A DNA stretch of 13,999 nt from contig JALHUP010000447.1 in the NCBI GenBank assembly GCA_022866585.1, positions 1 to 13,999 of the forward strand, read 5' to 3'. Source of the DNA: Candidatus Zixiibacteriota bacterium. Its GTDB lineage: Bacteria; Zixibacteria; MSB-5A5; SM1-73. Position 1 is the stretch's first letter; each line of letters begins with the position of its first letter. Of this stretch, positions 1 to 7,091 are shown piece by piece. The notes below the pieces were generated by a model, which searched no databases, had not been told where the DNA came from, and saw only the letters and a program-made list of their open reading frames with translations. A program made the position numbers and the translations under genes.

Positions 1-119
1 ATAAAAGAGGCTTAAGAATATGCTTCCTATGATAATACAGGTCCTGATTCAGAAAACATGGTTATGAGTTGTTTCAAATGATCTGACAAAGGTAGTAGGG
101 ACGTTCAACCGAATGCCCC

Positions 120-125
120 TATAAT
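120..125 (+). promoter_or_regulatory. Candidate -10 box for the Wzi-like gene
   Basis: A perfect TATAAT lies 26 bp before the start codon of the outer-membrane protein gene. I see no good -35 element at the expected distance, so this is only half a sigma-70-type promoter. A transcript starting near 132 would leave a leader of about 20 nt containing the AAGGG ribosome-binding sequence. Confidence 0.35.
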
Positions 126-151
126 CTAGATTCTTAAAAAAAGGGTGCAAA

Positions 152-1714
152 ATGATGAAAATCCTGAACGTCTTTCTGATTTCTTTATTTTTATTGGTGC
201 CTATTGAGGCAGAAGCCGGGCAGACAGAGACCATCCCCGTAGGGGATGAGATTTACGAATGGGTGTATGAATACATTGAACAGCTCTATCTAAGGGGATA
301 TTTCAGAGAGCTCCATATCGGGACAGAACCTTTTTATCGAGGGGAGATCGCTCTGTCTCTTCTTTCTTTGAAAAACAAGATCGAAAAGAAGGAGATTCAA
401 CCGACCGAAACTGAAAAATGGCTAATCCAAAAGTTAGAAAATGAGTTTTCTTATGAGATTTCCTCATTGACAGCAAAAAATGAAGATGGGGATGAATTAA
501 AGCTCGGCTTGGATTTTTTAGAAAATGCTAAGTTTCCCAAAAAAGAGAAATCGAACTTTTTTGAAAAAGGACTTCCCTCTTTGGGTGCCCAATTTAGCGC
601 GAATTTCTCTCTCTTGGTAAGATATAATATCGATGAGTTCTTAGCTAAAGACCCTTATTATACTGGAAAAGTTTGGAATGGTTTTGCCGGTGAAGCCAAT
701 CAAGCCTATTTCTCTTTTCATTTCCGTTATTTTGACCTCCTCTTAGGAAGGGATAAGTTAAGTTGGGGGCAAAGTAAGATCAGCTCTTTAATACTCTCTG
801 AGGGTTCTTTGCCTTTCGACATGCTTAAAATTCAGAAAAGATGGGGATTATTTCAGGGAACTGCCTTTGCGGGGGTTTTAGATCCCATAAACTCCGATGA
901 GGGAAAAGAGATAGAAAGATATTTCTCCGGGCACAGAGTCAGTTTCAAGATCCGCTCTTTGGCAGAACTGGGAGTCTCCGAGACAGTGGTCTATGGCGGG
1001 GAAGATAGAAACTTAGAGCCCTATTATTTGAATCCTTTGTTCTGGTATCATGGAGCTCAGATCAACGGTAACAGAGATGACAATACTTTCATCTGTTTTG
1101 ATTTCAATTTTACGCCAAAAAGAAACCTGCTTCTCTACGGTGAGTTTTTGATCGACGATTTCCAGATTGAGAAAAAATCAAAATCAGATCAGGAGCCAAA
1201 TGAGTTGGGTTACGTGACGGGTCTTCTGTATGCTTTTCCTTCCAAGTTAAATGGCTTTCAGATGAATTTAGAGTATGATCGAGTCAACAATAGGACTTAC
1301 AATCAGAAAAACATCTGGAACAGGTATTTGAATAGAAATAAACTAATGGGGAGTAAATTAGGACCAAATTCGGACAATTTGAAAGCGTCGATAAAAGGGT
1401 GGCTTACCAAGGGCTTGGAAGCGGAGTTGGGTTATGGTTTTCTGCGAAAAGGAGAAAGAAGTGTTTACTCTGTTTGGGAGGAGCCGTGGCTTTATGCCGA
1501 CGGGCACTATAAAGAGAAGTTCCCTTTTGGGGTGGTGGAAGAAACCAACGAATTATTACTCCAACTGGGATATAGTTATGATGTGGCCCTAAGAGTGAAT
1601 CTGTCTTTGCGATATGCGAAAGTCACCAATAAGAATAATATCTTAAACCAAAAAGAGGAGAGCCTGGACTGGGGTCTTTTTCTTCAATACCATTTCGTAA
1701 AGCATTTACCCTGA
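152..1714 (+). CDS. Wzi-like outer-membrane capsule assembly protein
   Basis: A 520-residue protein with a clear signal peptide (residues 1 to about 22, hydrophobic LFLISLFLLV-type core, cleavage likely after EAEA). The mature protein has many alternating aromatic/polar strands, typical of an outer-membrane beta barrel, and ends in such a strand. The N-terminal helix-like segment (about 36-70, with YLRGY), the middle motif PYYLNPLFWYHG (about 290-301) and the LLLYGEFLIDDF segment (about 335-347) match what I remember of the capsule assembly Wzi family, which anchors exported polysaccharide at the outer membrane. Length fits the family. Two ATG codons stand in tandem at 152 and 155; an AAGGG sequence about 6-8 nt upstream serves either. 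The next gene, 70 bp downstream, is a polysaccharide-initiating transferase, which supports the call. The family assignment is recognition from motifs, not a search. Confidence 0.75.
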   Translation: MMKILNVFLISLFLLVPIEAEAGQTETIPVGDEIYEWVYEYIEQLYLRGYFRELHIGTEPFYRGEIALSLLSLKNKIEKKEIQPTETEKWLIQKLENEFSYEISSLTAKNEDGDELKLGLDFLENAKFPKKEKSNFFEKGLPSLGAQFSANFSLLVRYNIDEFLAKDPYYTGKVWNGFAGEANQAYFSFHFRYFDLLLGRDKLSWGQSKISSLILSEGSLPFDMLKIQKRWGLFQGTAFAGVLDPINSDEGKEIERYFSGHRVSFKIRSLAELGVSETVVYGGEDRNLEPYYLNPLFWYHGAQINGNRDDNTFICFDFNFTPKRNLLLYGEFLIDDFQIEKKSKSDQEPNELGYVTGLLYAFPSKLNGFQMNLEYDRVNNRTYNQKNIWNRYLNRNKLMGSKLGPNSDNLKASIKGWLTKGLEAELGYGFLRKGERSVYSVWEEPWLYADGHYKEKFPFGVVEETNELLLQLGYSYDVALRVNLSLRYAKVTNKNNILNQKEESLDWGLFLQYHFVKHLP

Positions 1715-1727
1715 CCTTAGCTTTGTT

Positions 1728-1752
1728 AGGGACAGAACATTGTTCTCTCCCT
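1728..1752 (+). promoter_or_regulatory. Intercistronic stem-loop
   Basis: Two 11-nt arms, AGGGACAGAAC and GTTCTCTCCCT, are separated by ATT and pair at 10 of 11 positions (one C/C mismatch). No T-run follows, so it is not a standard intrinsic terminator. It sits between the Wzi-like gene and the phosphotransferase gene, about 30 bp before the latter's start. It could be an RNA processing or stabilising hairpin, or a protein-binding dyad. Confidence 0.5.
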
Positions 1753-1784
1753 GCTGAGGAAAGGTAATCGAGGGGGAGGATGGT

Positions 1785-3227
1785 ATGTTCAAAGAACAGA
1801 TGGTCTCTTTCAGAAAGATAGGCATATTAGTCGATTTGATCCTCACGGTTTTGGCTTTTTATCTGGCTCAATTCTTGATTCAAGAGTCCTTTTCCACACA
1901 TCCTTTTAACTCCGATCTGATCCAAAAGGGCAGTATTTTACTTTTATTGATTCTCTCGATCTGGTTTTTGTTTTTCTATTTTGAGAAAGGACTGTACGGT
2001 TTTCGATCTATTTCTCTGTTTAAAACCGCTAAAAAGCTAATCCCCGCCTTTCTCAAAGCATTTTCGGTTCTTCTGGCTTCTGTATTACTTTTGAAATTCT
2101 TAGCTGGAATTGGGGACTTTTCTCTTTTCAAGAGCAGCCACCGGTTTATGACTTTCCTTTTTCTATTTGGGGGGTTCAGTTTTTTCTTTTGTTTAAGTTT
2201 TCGTAAAGCTATTCCTTCTTTCCTCAGATATGTCGGAAGGAAAGGACATAATCTAAAAAGGATTTTAGTGGTAGGAATGGGGAAGCCGGCTTTGAATTTT
2301 GTTAAGGAGATCAAAATTCATCCTGAATGGGGATATCAAATTATAGGGATTTTGGATTGGGAAAGGAAAAGATTCAGACAGAGATACTTGAGTGTTCCGG
2401 TTATATCTGGTTTGGACTGTCTGCCCCGGATGATAAAAAATCGTCAGATAGACGGGTTGGTCTTTGCGGCATCAAAAAAATTTCTGGGAATGATACAACC
2501 AATTATTTCGGTTGGTGAAAAGATCGGGGTGCCGACTAACTCTTTAGCTGACTTTTTCCCTTTAAGTAGATGCAAAGAGGAAGGAATACAGCCACTTGTA
2601 TCTTGTCATTTTGTCCACAGGAAAGGCTTTTGTGCTTCGGTCAAATATCTCATCGATAGAATATCTGCTTTTGTCGGGATTATTATAGTCTCCCCGATTT
2701 TTCTTTTCGTTTCCGCCTTAATTAAGGCTACCTCAGAGGGTCCGGTCTTTTTCAAGCAGAAAAGAGTAGGACTCAACGGGAAAAGATTTTATATATACAA
2801 GTTCAGAACCATGGTTAAGGATGCTGAGAAGATGAAAAAACTCCTTCAGGATAAAAACGAGATGGATGGTCCAGTTTTCAAAATTAAAGATGACCCCCGA
2901 ATGATAGGTGTAGGGAGAATTTTAAGAAAATTCAGCCTGGATGAGCTTCCCCAGCTTTTCAACGTTCTTCTAGGAGATATGTCCTTAGTCGGTCCCCGAC
3001 CTCCCTTACCTGAAGAGGTTAGCCAATATGAACTATGGCAAAGAAGAAGGCTTTCGGTGAAGCCGGGGATCACCTGTCTGTGGCAGGTAAATGGTAGGAA
3101 TAATATCGACTTTCAGAATTGGATGAAATTGGATTTACAATACATAGACAATTGGTCTTTGTGGTTGGATATTAAAATATTGGCCAAAACCCTGCCCGCA
3201 GTTATCCTGGCAAAAGGGGCTCGGTAG
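1785..3227 (+). CDS. Undecaprenyl-phosphate sugar phosphotransferase (polyprenyl glycosylphosphotransferase, WbaP/WcaJ type)
   Basis: A 480-residue inner-membrane enzyme that transfers a hexose-1-phosphate from a UDP-sugar to undecaprenyl phosphate, the first step of capsule or exopolysaccharide repeat-unit synthesis. Four hydrophobic segments lie at about 12-32, 50-66, 92-108 and 120-138. A Rossmann-like middle domain (about 157-260, LVVGMGKPAL) follows. A membrane re-entrant helix at about 288-312 leads into the bacterial sugar transferase domain. Hallmarks seen: KRVGLNGKRFYIYKFRTM (326-343), the catalytic Asp-Glu pair in DELPQL (D386, E387), GDMSLVGPRP (397-406) and KPGITCLWQVNGRN (426-439). 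Length is typical for the family. The start is supported by GGGGGAGG just upstream; an ATG at 1780 is out of frame. It probably forms an operon with the preceding Wzi-like gene. The sugar donor cannot be told from sequence. Confidence 0.93.
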   Translation: MFKEQMVSFRKIGILVDLILTVLAFYLAQFLIQESFSTHPFNSDLIQKGSILLLLILSIWFLFFYFEKGLYGFRSISLFKTAKKLIPAFLKAFSVLLASVLLLKFLAGIGDFSLFKSSHRFMTFLFLFGGFSFFFCLSFRKAIPSFLRYVGRKGHNLKRILVVGMGKPALNFVKEIKIHPEWGYQIIGILDWERKRFRQRYLSVPVISGLDCLPRMIKNRQIDGLVFAASKKFLGMIQPIISVGEKIGVPTNSLADFFPLSRCKEEGIQPLVSCHFVHRKGFCASVKYLIDRISAFVGIIIVSPIFLFVSALIKATSEGPVFFKQKRVGLNGKRFYIYKFRTMVKDAEKMKKLLQDKNEMDGPVFKIKDDPRMIGVGRILRKFSLDELPQLFNVLLGDMSLVGPRPPLPEEVSQYELWQRRRLSVKPGITCLWQVNGRNNIDFQNWMKLDLQYIDNWSLWLDIKILAKTLPAVILAKGAR

Positions 3228-3228
3228 A

Positions 3229-3251
3229 AAACATCATGTGTTTCCGTTTTT
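3229..3251 (+). terminator. Weak candidate terminator after the phosphotransferase gene
   Basis: A short AT-rich hairpin (AAACA, 5-nt loop, TGTTT) begins right after the stop codon, followed by CCG and five Ts. The stem is weak, so this is a tentative call. From here to about 3474 I see no gene or other recognisable element. Confidence 0.3.
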
Positions 3252-3474
3252 AGTTATATGCAATAATTTCTTTCGACTAAAATGAGAATAGTAGACCCGA
3301 TTTATAGGGGAATGTGACCATTGAAGACTCCACGATTGTATTGCGGGGGAATGCGCACGCCCATTCTTGCCCTGCATCATGATAGAGATGCCGGAAAATA
3401 GATCTGAAAAGAAGCCTTGTTTCATAAGCTTGATAGCCTCCATCTCTATTAGAGTCAAATTATTTATCTCCTAA

Positions 3475-4095
3475 CTAATACACAATAATCCTTCTCGACC
3501 ATCTGCAGGCTGGGATGTCTCTTTCTGGATTTTTCCAGGAGCTCCCTTTTATCAACCAATGCATCCACCCCTCGGGATTGATATCCCTGTTTATGAAAAG
3601 CCTCCACTTAGAATCGTATATATCTTCTTTCGGGGAAAACTTGTCCTATGCCGGATAGCCTTTGGATGACTTGAATCCAGTGAACACAAATCTATATCTG
3701 TCAAACAATCCTGTTTTCTCCAGAATGAAACCAAGACTCTTGAGAATGGTGAGATTTTCGGTTTAATGGAAGTTTCGTGTTGGTAAAAAGGTTGGATTTA
3801 GTTGATAATACGCCATAGATTGGATCTAAAACTGAAAACGTTTTCAGATTGGGGACATAGTATGGCAAAAAAATGGTGTCCAGCCGATCCAGATCACCTA
3901 TTTCCCTTGTCTCGCATAGCATGTTACCGTTATAGTCAACAAAGAAAAACCAACACGTTTTTACCATTAACCGAAATCAATTTTCGTTTTTGTTTGGATC
4001 GTTTCGATTTGATTCGTTTAACTTCTTGTTGTTTAGCGGATTGCTTCTTGTGGAGCTTGGATAAAAAAAGCGTCCCCAACTGGACGATTTTAGAA
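3475..4095 (-). pseudogene. Decayed minus-strand gene, family not recognised
   Basis: Coding-like sequence continues across all three frames. The 5' part reads ...RKLISVNGKNVLVF and meets a stop. The reading then shifts near 3936-3956 into a second frame, VDYNGNMLCETREIGDLD... and DTIFLPYYVPN..., as far as about 3780. A second shift near 3757-3785 leads to a third frame, TILKSLGFILEKTGLFDRY and GFKSSKGYPA. That frame has an in-frame TAG at 3646-3648, after which KEDIYDSKWRLFINRDINPE and GWMHWLIKG continue to a final TAG at 3475-3477. At least two frameshifts and one nonsense codon therefore break one original reading frame. The Tyr/Asn/Gly-rich repeats faintly recall 6-bladed beta-propeller proteins, but I would not name a family. 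The 5' end is not defined. The 266-nt open stretch 3701-3967 is only the middle fragment. Confidence 0.45.
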
Positions 4096-4100
4096 CTTTT

Positions 4101-4548
4101 TTGAAAGCAACAGAAGAACTGATACCGGACGCTTCTCCGCTATTAGCCTCTGTTTAAGCTTCGTTGAATCAAAGAAGTTGAAAGTAGGAGTGGAGACACG
4201 GAGCGGCCATCGCCTTCGTTTGAGAGAAAAAAGGCGCGGAAGGATTTTTGTGGGGTTTTGCACAGATACCCCAGCTCTTCTCTGTTTTCTATCTGGCTGG
4301 TTTCAGATGTCATCTGCGCTTTTTCCTTCCTTGCCCCCAACTTTGGAAAAGTTTTAAATTCTGTGTCACCGAAATCGTATTTTGAATGTATGCTCCTTGT
4401 AATGTTTTGGAGCTTAGTAGCATATTGACGTACTCACCGCGGTGTAAAAGATTAAATTTGGTAATGCCTTCCCCACTTCAAATTGTTGAAGTTATTCCTC
4501 TGCGTTGTATCCTTCCCAAAAGAGGCGCACTTTTCTGTAGATAATATC
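4101..4548. other. Stretch without recognisable gene
   Basis: No convincing coding region is visible on either strand. The only structures I see are an 8-bp inverted repeat (AAGCGTCC at 4068-4075 and GGACGCTT at 4127-4134) and a perfect dyad ACTTCAA-ATTG-TTGAAGT at 4475-4492. A minus-strand open stretch at 4143-4340 has low-complexity Ser/Arg-rich content and no ribosome-binding site. It may be part of a dispersed non-coding repeat or relic. Confidence 0.4.
4475..4492. repeat. Perfect 7-bp dyad
   Basis: ACTTCAA and TTGAAGT are exact reverse complements separated by ATTG. The dyad lies about 57 bp upstream of the candidate -35 box for the orphan gene at 4701. It could be an operator or a small RNA hairpin; nothing else supports a role. 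Confidence 0.35.
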
Positions 4549-4577
4549 TTGACTATTAAGAGCGCGGTGACTATCTT
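4549..4577 (+). promoter_or_regulatory. Candidate sigma-70-type promoter for the orphan gene at 4701
   Basis: TTGACT (4549-4554), a 17-bp spacer and TATCTT (4572-4577) give a plausible -35/-10 pair (5/6 and 4/6 matches). A start near 4584 would give a leader of about 117 nt before the TTG start codon. This is a sequence match only. Confidence 0.35.
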
Positions 4578-4700
4578 GGGGTGTCAGTTTCTGTCAGTCA
4601 AAACATCTGAGGATTGACCTGTTTGTAATGGCCATGGGCAGCATGAAGGTCTGAAGTCGGGGCAAAAACAAAAACGAACCGAAATTCAGCGGAGAACAGT

Positions 4701-5312
4701 TTGACCACGTCTTCTTTCCTGAGCGAAGGAACTTCACACTCAATCCGATTCCAAATAACGAAGCGGAGACTTTACACTTTCATCAGAAACTTCGGAGACC
4801 GTGGAGAGATTGATCTGACGATAAAAGGAGGAAACATTTCGGGTAGAGTAGGGTATTTAGGAAACTTAGAGGCGTTTTGGGGAATTTTGAATCCCGATGG
4901 GAAATGGAATGGCAAGCTTGTAAAACAGATAGGGAAAGAAAAGATAACTCTTTTCATAAGAAAGGGCAAAATCAGTCACCAAAGAATGAGCCAGGTTTCA
5001 AAGATTTTGCATGGTGGTTCCGAGATTATACTTGAAGGTAGCAAGAGAAGAAAGTCAAAAACAAAAGATTCGCAGCTCCAGATAAAACTCACTTTGTCTC
5101 CAAATCTCGAGGTTTCTGGATTCGTCAAACATCGGTCTGGCATGCATTATACAATGATAGAATTACAGCCAAGTGGAAGATGGAATACAAAAGGATGGGT
5201 TGGACTGACAGGCGGAAGGTTTTTGTTCTCAGCAGAAATCGGTAAGTGTGAAACCTCCTTTGAAGGAACACCTCGCTTTGTTCCGAAACGAAGTGGCCTC
5301 ACGATAGACTAA
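4701..5312 (+). CDS. Hypothetical beta-rich protein with internal duplication
   Basis: A 203-residue protein that I do not recognise. No signal peptide or membrane segment is visible. It is rich in Gly, Lys, Ser and alternating hydrophobics, suggesting beta strands. Two halves look duplicated: LNPDGKWNGKLVKQIG (63-78) aligns with LQPSGRWNTKGWVGLT (155-170), and GNLEAFWG (54-61) aligns with PNLEVSGF (134-141). Each half is preceded by a G-E/S-E-I-x-L-type strand. The start is a TTG with GGAGA five bases upstream (4691-4695), the best-placed ribosome-binding sequence here. Its last 14 bp overlap the end of the convergent WYL-protein gene. It lies between a decayed region and a regulatory cluster and may belong with the latter, but there is no direct evidence. 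The absence of stops over 203 codons, the ribosome-binding site and the duplication argue that it is a real gene. Confidence 0.6.
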   Translation: MTTSSFLSEGTSHSIRFQITKRRLYTFIRNFGDRGEIDLTIKGGNISGRVGYLGNLEAFWGILNPDGKWNGKLVKQIGKEKITLFIRKGKISHQRMSQVSKILHGGSEIILEGSKRRKSKTKDSQLQIKLTLSPNLEVSGFVKHRSGMHYTMIELQPSGRWNTKGWVGLTGGRFLFSAEIGKCETSFEGTPRFVPKRSGLTID

Positions 5313-5910
5313 CGCTTTTTATCATATCCAATCGGAAGTATCTTGTTTTTTTTTGAATTTCCCCTGCCAAATACCAGTTTCCTTTCTGATAAACCAAAGC
5401 TTTAGGAACCAGTTCGATCACATTGGAAGAGTGGGCTGAAACACAATGTAGTTTGATTTTTTTCTCCTGGGAGATCGCTTGCCTGAGGAGCTCGAACATG
5501 AGAGCCTCACCTTTTTGTGAACGTTTCTTTTCCGGCTGAACGGTGATCCGCTCTTTCGTTTTTTGATAATCGGCTTTGATTTTTTCGGGCATCAGAGACT
5601 CGATCTTTGCCAATACCTGCTTGGCTGATTTCCTTAAGCAGTTGACTGATTGAACCGGGTCTGAGCTTAGTCCTAGATAGACGGTTAGAAGTTCATCAAC
5701 GGTGAAGTTAAGAGGTGGCAAAAAGGCATCAGTAAGGAGTCTGTATCCATGATCGAAATAGATTGGGACTCTTGCTTGGGATAGTGCTTGAATATCCCTA
5801 TAGATAGTCCTTTCCGAAACCTCACATTCATTAGCCAAACCAGAGGCCTTGAGATTTCTTCTGGACCTTAAAAGATTCAAGATTAAAAGCAATCGGTCAG
5901 ACTTTGCCAC
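5299..5910 (-). CDS. WYL-domain transcriptional regulator with N-terminal HTH
   Basis: A 203-residue cytoplasmic regulator. Residues 1 to about 60 form a DeoR/HTH_11-type winged helix: RLLLILNLLRSRRNLKASGL, then the recognition helix VSERTIYRDIQAL and the wing sequence DHGYRLL. A linker follows. Residues about 135-203 form a WYL domain, with GNWYLAG (177-183) and a YFRLDMI segment (191-197). In the family this domain senses ligands, often nucleotides or nucleic acid. The protein stops just after the WYL core and lacks the C-terminal WCX extension of many family members, so it is shorter than usual. The start is GTG, 14 nt inside the 3' end of the upstream AAA gene, which suggests translational coupling. 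It is the last gene of the minus-strand cluster and likely controls this operon or a neighbour (inference). Confidence 0.85.
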   Translation of the reverse strand: MAKSDRLLLILNLLRSRRNLKASGLANECEVSERTIYRDIQALSQARVPIYFDHGYRLLTDAFLPPLNFTVDELLTVYLGLSSDPVQSVNCLRKSAKQVLAKIESLMPEKIKADYQKTKERITVQPEKKRSQKGEALMFELLRQAISQEKKIKLHCVSAHSSNVIELVPKALVYQKGNWYLAGEIQKKTRYFRLDMIKSVSLS

Positions 5911-6667
5911 TTTTGTGAAGTGATCGCGTTTCCAATGCGGATTTGGTAACCTTCTCCGATAGAACGGAAGGTTTTATTGACCCGCAATCCTTAGTTAAGG
6001 TAGCAGCTCGCTCGATCTCAGTCCTCAGTTCGTATATGTTATCGGGCCAATCATATTGTAAGAGAATCGCAAGTGCATCAGGAGTGATTCCAAAAATGTT
6101 TCTTTTCTGTTCTTTGTTAAAGAGGGATATGAATCTCTCAATCAGCATGGGAATTTCTTTTTTCCTTTCCTTCAAGGGAGGGACTCTGATCTTCGCACAG
6201 AAAAGGCTATTCAAGAATCGATGAAGTGGAATGTTGATGGACAACTCTTTTTCTCTCCTTGTTTCCAGCGACCCAATTATGCCCAAACTCAGAAGTTTGC
6301 TTCTGGGGAAAGTCCCCCTCTTGCCCAACTCCTCGAGAAAATCGGAGAGTTGGGCAAGTAGATGTGCCTGTAGAAGATCGATCCTCCTGATAAACAGGGT
6401 GTCCCTGTTCGTTGATCTTCTGAGCTTTTGGAAGAGGACTGGGGAGGTGAGCTGTTCGACCATCCTTGTCTGGTCTTGACCGGTCTTTTGGCAATCATAG
6501 ACCACCAACTCACCTCCCCAGTTTCTTCTTTGATGGATTAGTTTGGCGAAATAGTCCTTACCAACCCCGCTTTCTCCCTCCAAGACCACGTTAAGAGAAG
6601 ATCGGATGGCATGATCGATCTCTTTGTAAACCTCTGGCAGGCTCTTTTGCGCCATCAAGTTTCGCAT
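5897..6667 (-). CDS. Degenerate sigma-54-activator-type AAA protein (probable pseudo-ATPase)
   Basis: A 256-residue protein consisting almost only of an AAA domain related to bacterial enhancer-binding proteins. Walker A is intact (GESGVGKD, 31-38). The family's PPLRER-E-IP segment is present as PPLKERKKEIPML (163-175), and the W-P-G-N-x-x-E-L motif as WPDNIYEL (207-214). Key parts are lost: the region of the GAFTGA loop is about 7 residues short and has no such motif; the Walker B Asp-Glu is replaced by Arg-Arg in TLFIRRID (90-97); the sensor II arginine is Tyr; and the arginine of the usual LYYRLN segment appears to be Ser (LNSL). There is no receiver domain and no Fis-type HTH. It should bind nucleotide poorly or without hydrolysis and should not open sigma-54 promoters by itself. 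AGGAAGAG precedes the ATG. The gene starts 11 nt after the small exported-peptide gene. Possible roles are anti-activator, adaptor or partner of the giant activator (inference). Confidence 0.8.
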   Translation of the reverse strand: MRNLMAQKSLPEVYKEIDHAIRSSLNVVLEGESGVGKDYFAKLIHQRRNWGGELVVYDCQKTGQDQTRMVEQLTSPVLFQKLRRSTNRDTLFIRRIDLLQAHLLAQLSDFLEELGKRGTFPRSKLLSLGIIGSLETRREKELSINIPLHRFLNSLFCAKIRVPPLKERKKEIPMLIERFISLFNKEQKRNIFGITPDALAILLQYDWPDNIYELRTEIERAATLTKDCGSIKPSVLSEKVTKSALETRSLHKSGKV

Positions 6668-6678
6668 CTTTGCTCTTC

Positions 6679-6885
6679 CTAAAGAACGAACTGCAAAATA
6701 GTTAGCAGGGTGAATACAAAAGAACCTCCGCCAGCGTCTCCGTCGGGTGACGGACTTTTGTCGGGCGGGTATGGTAAGCCTCCGCCTCCGTCAGCAAGTA
6801 CAGGTGTCCCAAGGGCGATGCTTAAGACGAGCAAAACGAGCACCAGGAGCAACGCCACCTTGAGCATAGGGGATATTGAAAACAT
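6679..6885 (-). CDS. Small exported Gly/Pro-rich peptide
   Basis: A 68-residue protein that I do not recognise. A strong hydrophobic signal sequence spans residues 7-26 (LKVALLLVLVLLVLSIALG), with likely cleavage after VLA (residue 31). The predicted mature part is about 37 residues: a Gly-rich start (DGGGG), a Pro/Asp/Ser segment (LPYPPDKSPSPDGDAGGG) and a hydrophobic C-terminus (SFVFTLLTILQFVL). I chose the ATG at 6883-6885 because GGGAGAAG stands just before it; a longer reading from 6948 would add 21 residues ahead of the signal and would start upstream of the predicted transcription start. It lies between the giant kinase/activator gene and the pseudo-AAA gene and is preceded by a -24/-12-type promoter. 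It could be a signalling peptide, a toxin-like peptide or a small lipid- or envelope-associated protein; the sequence does not decide. Confidence 0.65.
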   Translation of the reverse strand: MFSISPMLKVALLLVLVLLVLSIALGTPVLADGGGGLPYPPDKSPSPDGDAGGGSFVFTLLTILQFVL

Positions 6886-6943
6886 GGTATCTTCTCCCTT
6901 GTTTAAGGTTAACGGGTTTCTGTTTTCTGCAAAGATCTCTGGT

Positions 6944-6960
6944 TGCAACGGATATGCCTG
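6944..6960 (-). promoter_or_regulatory. Candidate sigma-54 (-24/-12) promoter of the peptide-AAA-WYL operon
   Basis: Read on the minus strand the site is CAGGCATATCCGTTGCA. The invariant GG (-24) and GC (-12) are present with exactly 10 bp between them, the -12 element is TTGCA (consensus TTGCW), and the -24 element is AGGCAT (consensus TGGCAC). Transcription would begin near 6934, about 49 nt before the small-peptide ATG. The upstream gene encodes a protein with a sigma-54-activator domain, which makes the match more meaningful. It remains a sequence match. Confidence 0.5.
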
Positions 6961-6998
6961 AAAGTGGGCTTGAGCTCAACAAATTCGAGAGGTAGTTT

Positions 6999-7018
6999 AC
7001 TCCTTGAGATTAAGGAGT
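6999..7018. promoter_or_regulatory. Dyad, candidate enhancer site
   Basis: ACTCCTT and AAGGAGT are exact reverse complements separated by GAGATT. The 20-bp dyad is centred about 74 bp upstream of the predicted sigma-54 start. Its size suits the Fis-type HTH dimer of an enhancer-binding protein. GTTTAC also occurs directly beside both arms (6995-7000 and 7017-7022). Confidence 0.35.
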
Positions 7019-7077
7019 TTACCGGGGGGAAATGTTTTGATCGAAAAGTCCTTACTGAAAACTAAGGAAAGAGAATT

Positions 7078-7091
7078 CGTCAATTGTGACG
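7078..7091. promoter_or_regulatory. Palindrome CGTCA-N4-TGACG, copy 1
   Basis: CGTCA-ATTG-TGACG, with perfect 5-bp arms, is centred about 150 bp upstream of the predicted sigma-54 start, a usual distance for an enhancer. A second element with identical arms and spacing lies at 7241-7254. Repetition of the same palindrome flanking one short gap suggests a protein-binding site. Confidence 0.4.

Noticed and set aside
1735..1745. GAAC-ATT-GTTC resembling a LexA box
   Set aside because: The spacing is 3 instead of the 4 of the Gram-positive-type SOS box, and the site is fully explained as part of a longer stem-loop.
3974..4690. Inverted 13-bp match (TTCGTTTTTGTTT near 3983 and its complement near 4665) as possible ends of an insertion sequence
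   Set aside because: The match is low-complexity, there is no transposase between the copies, and no flanking target duplication is visible.
6738..6754. TCCGTC-N4-GACGGA hairpin
   Set aside because: It lies inside the small-peptide coding sequence, and the repeated Pro-Asp-Gly codons explain the symmetry.
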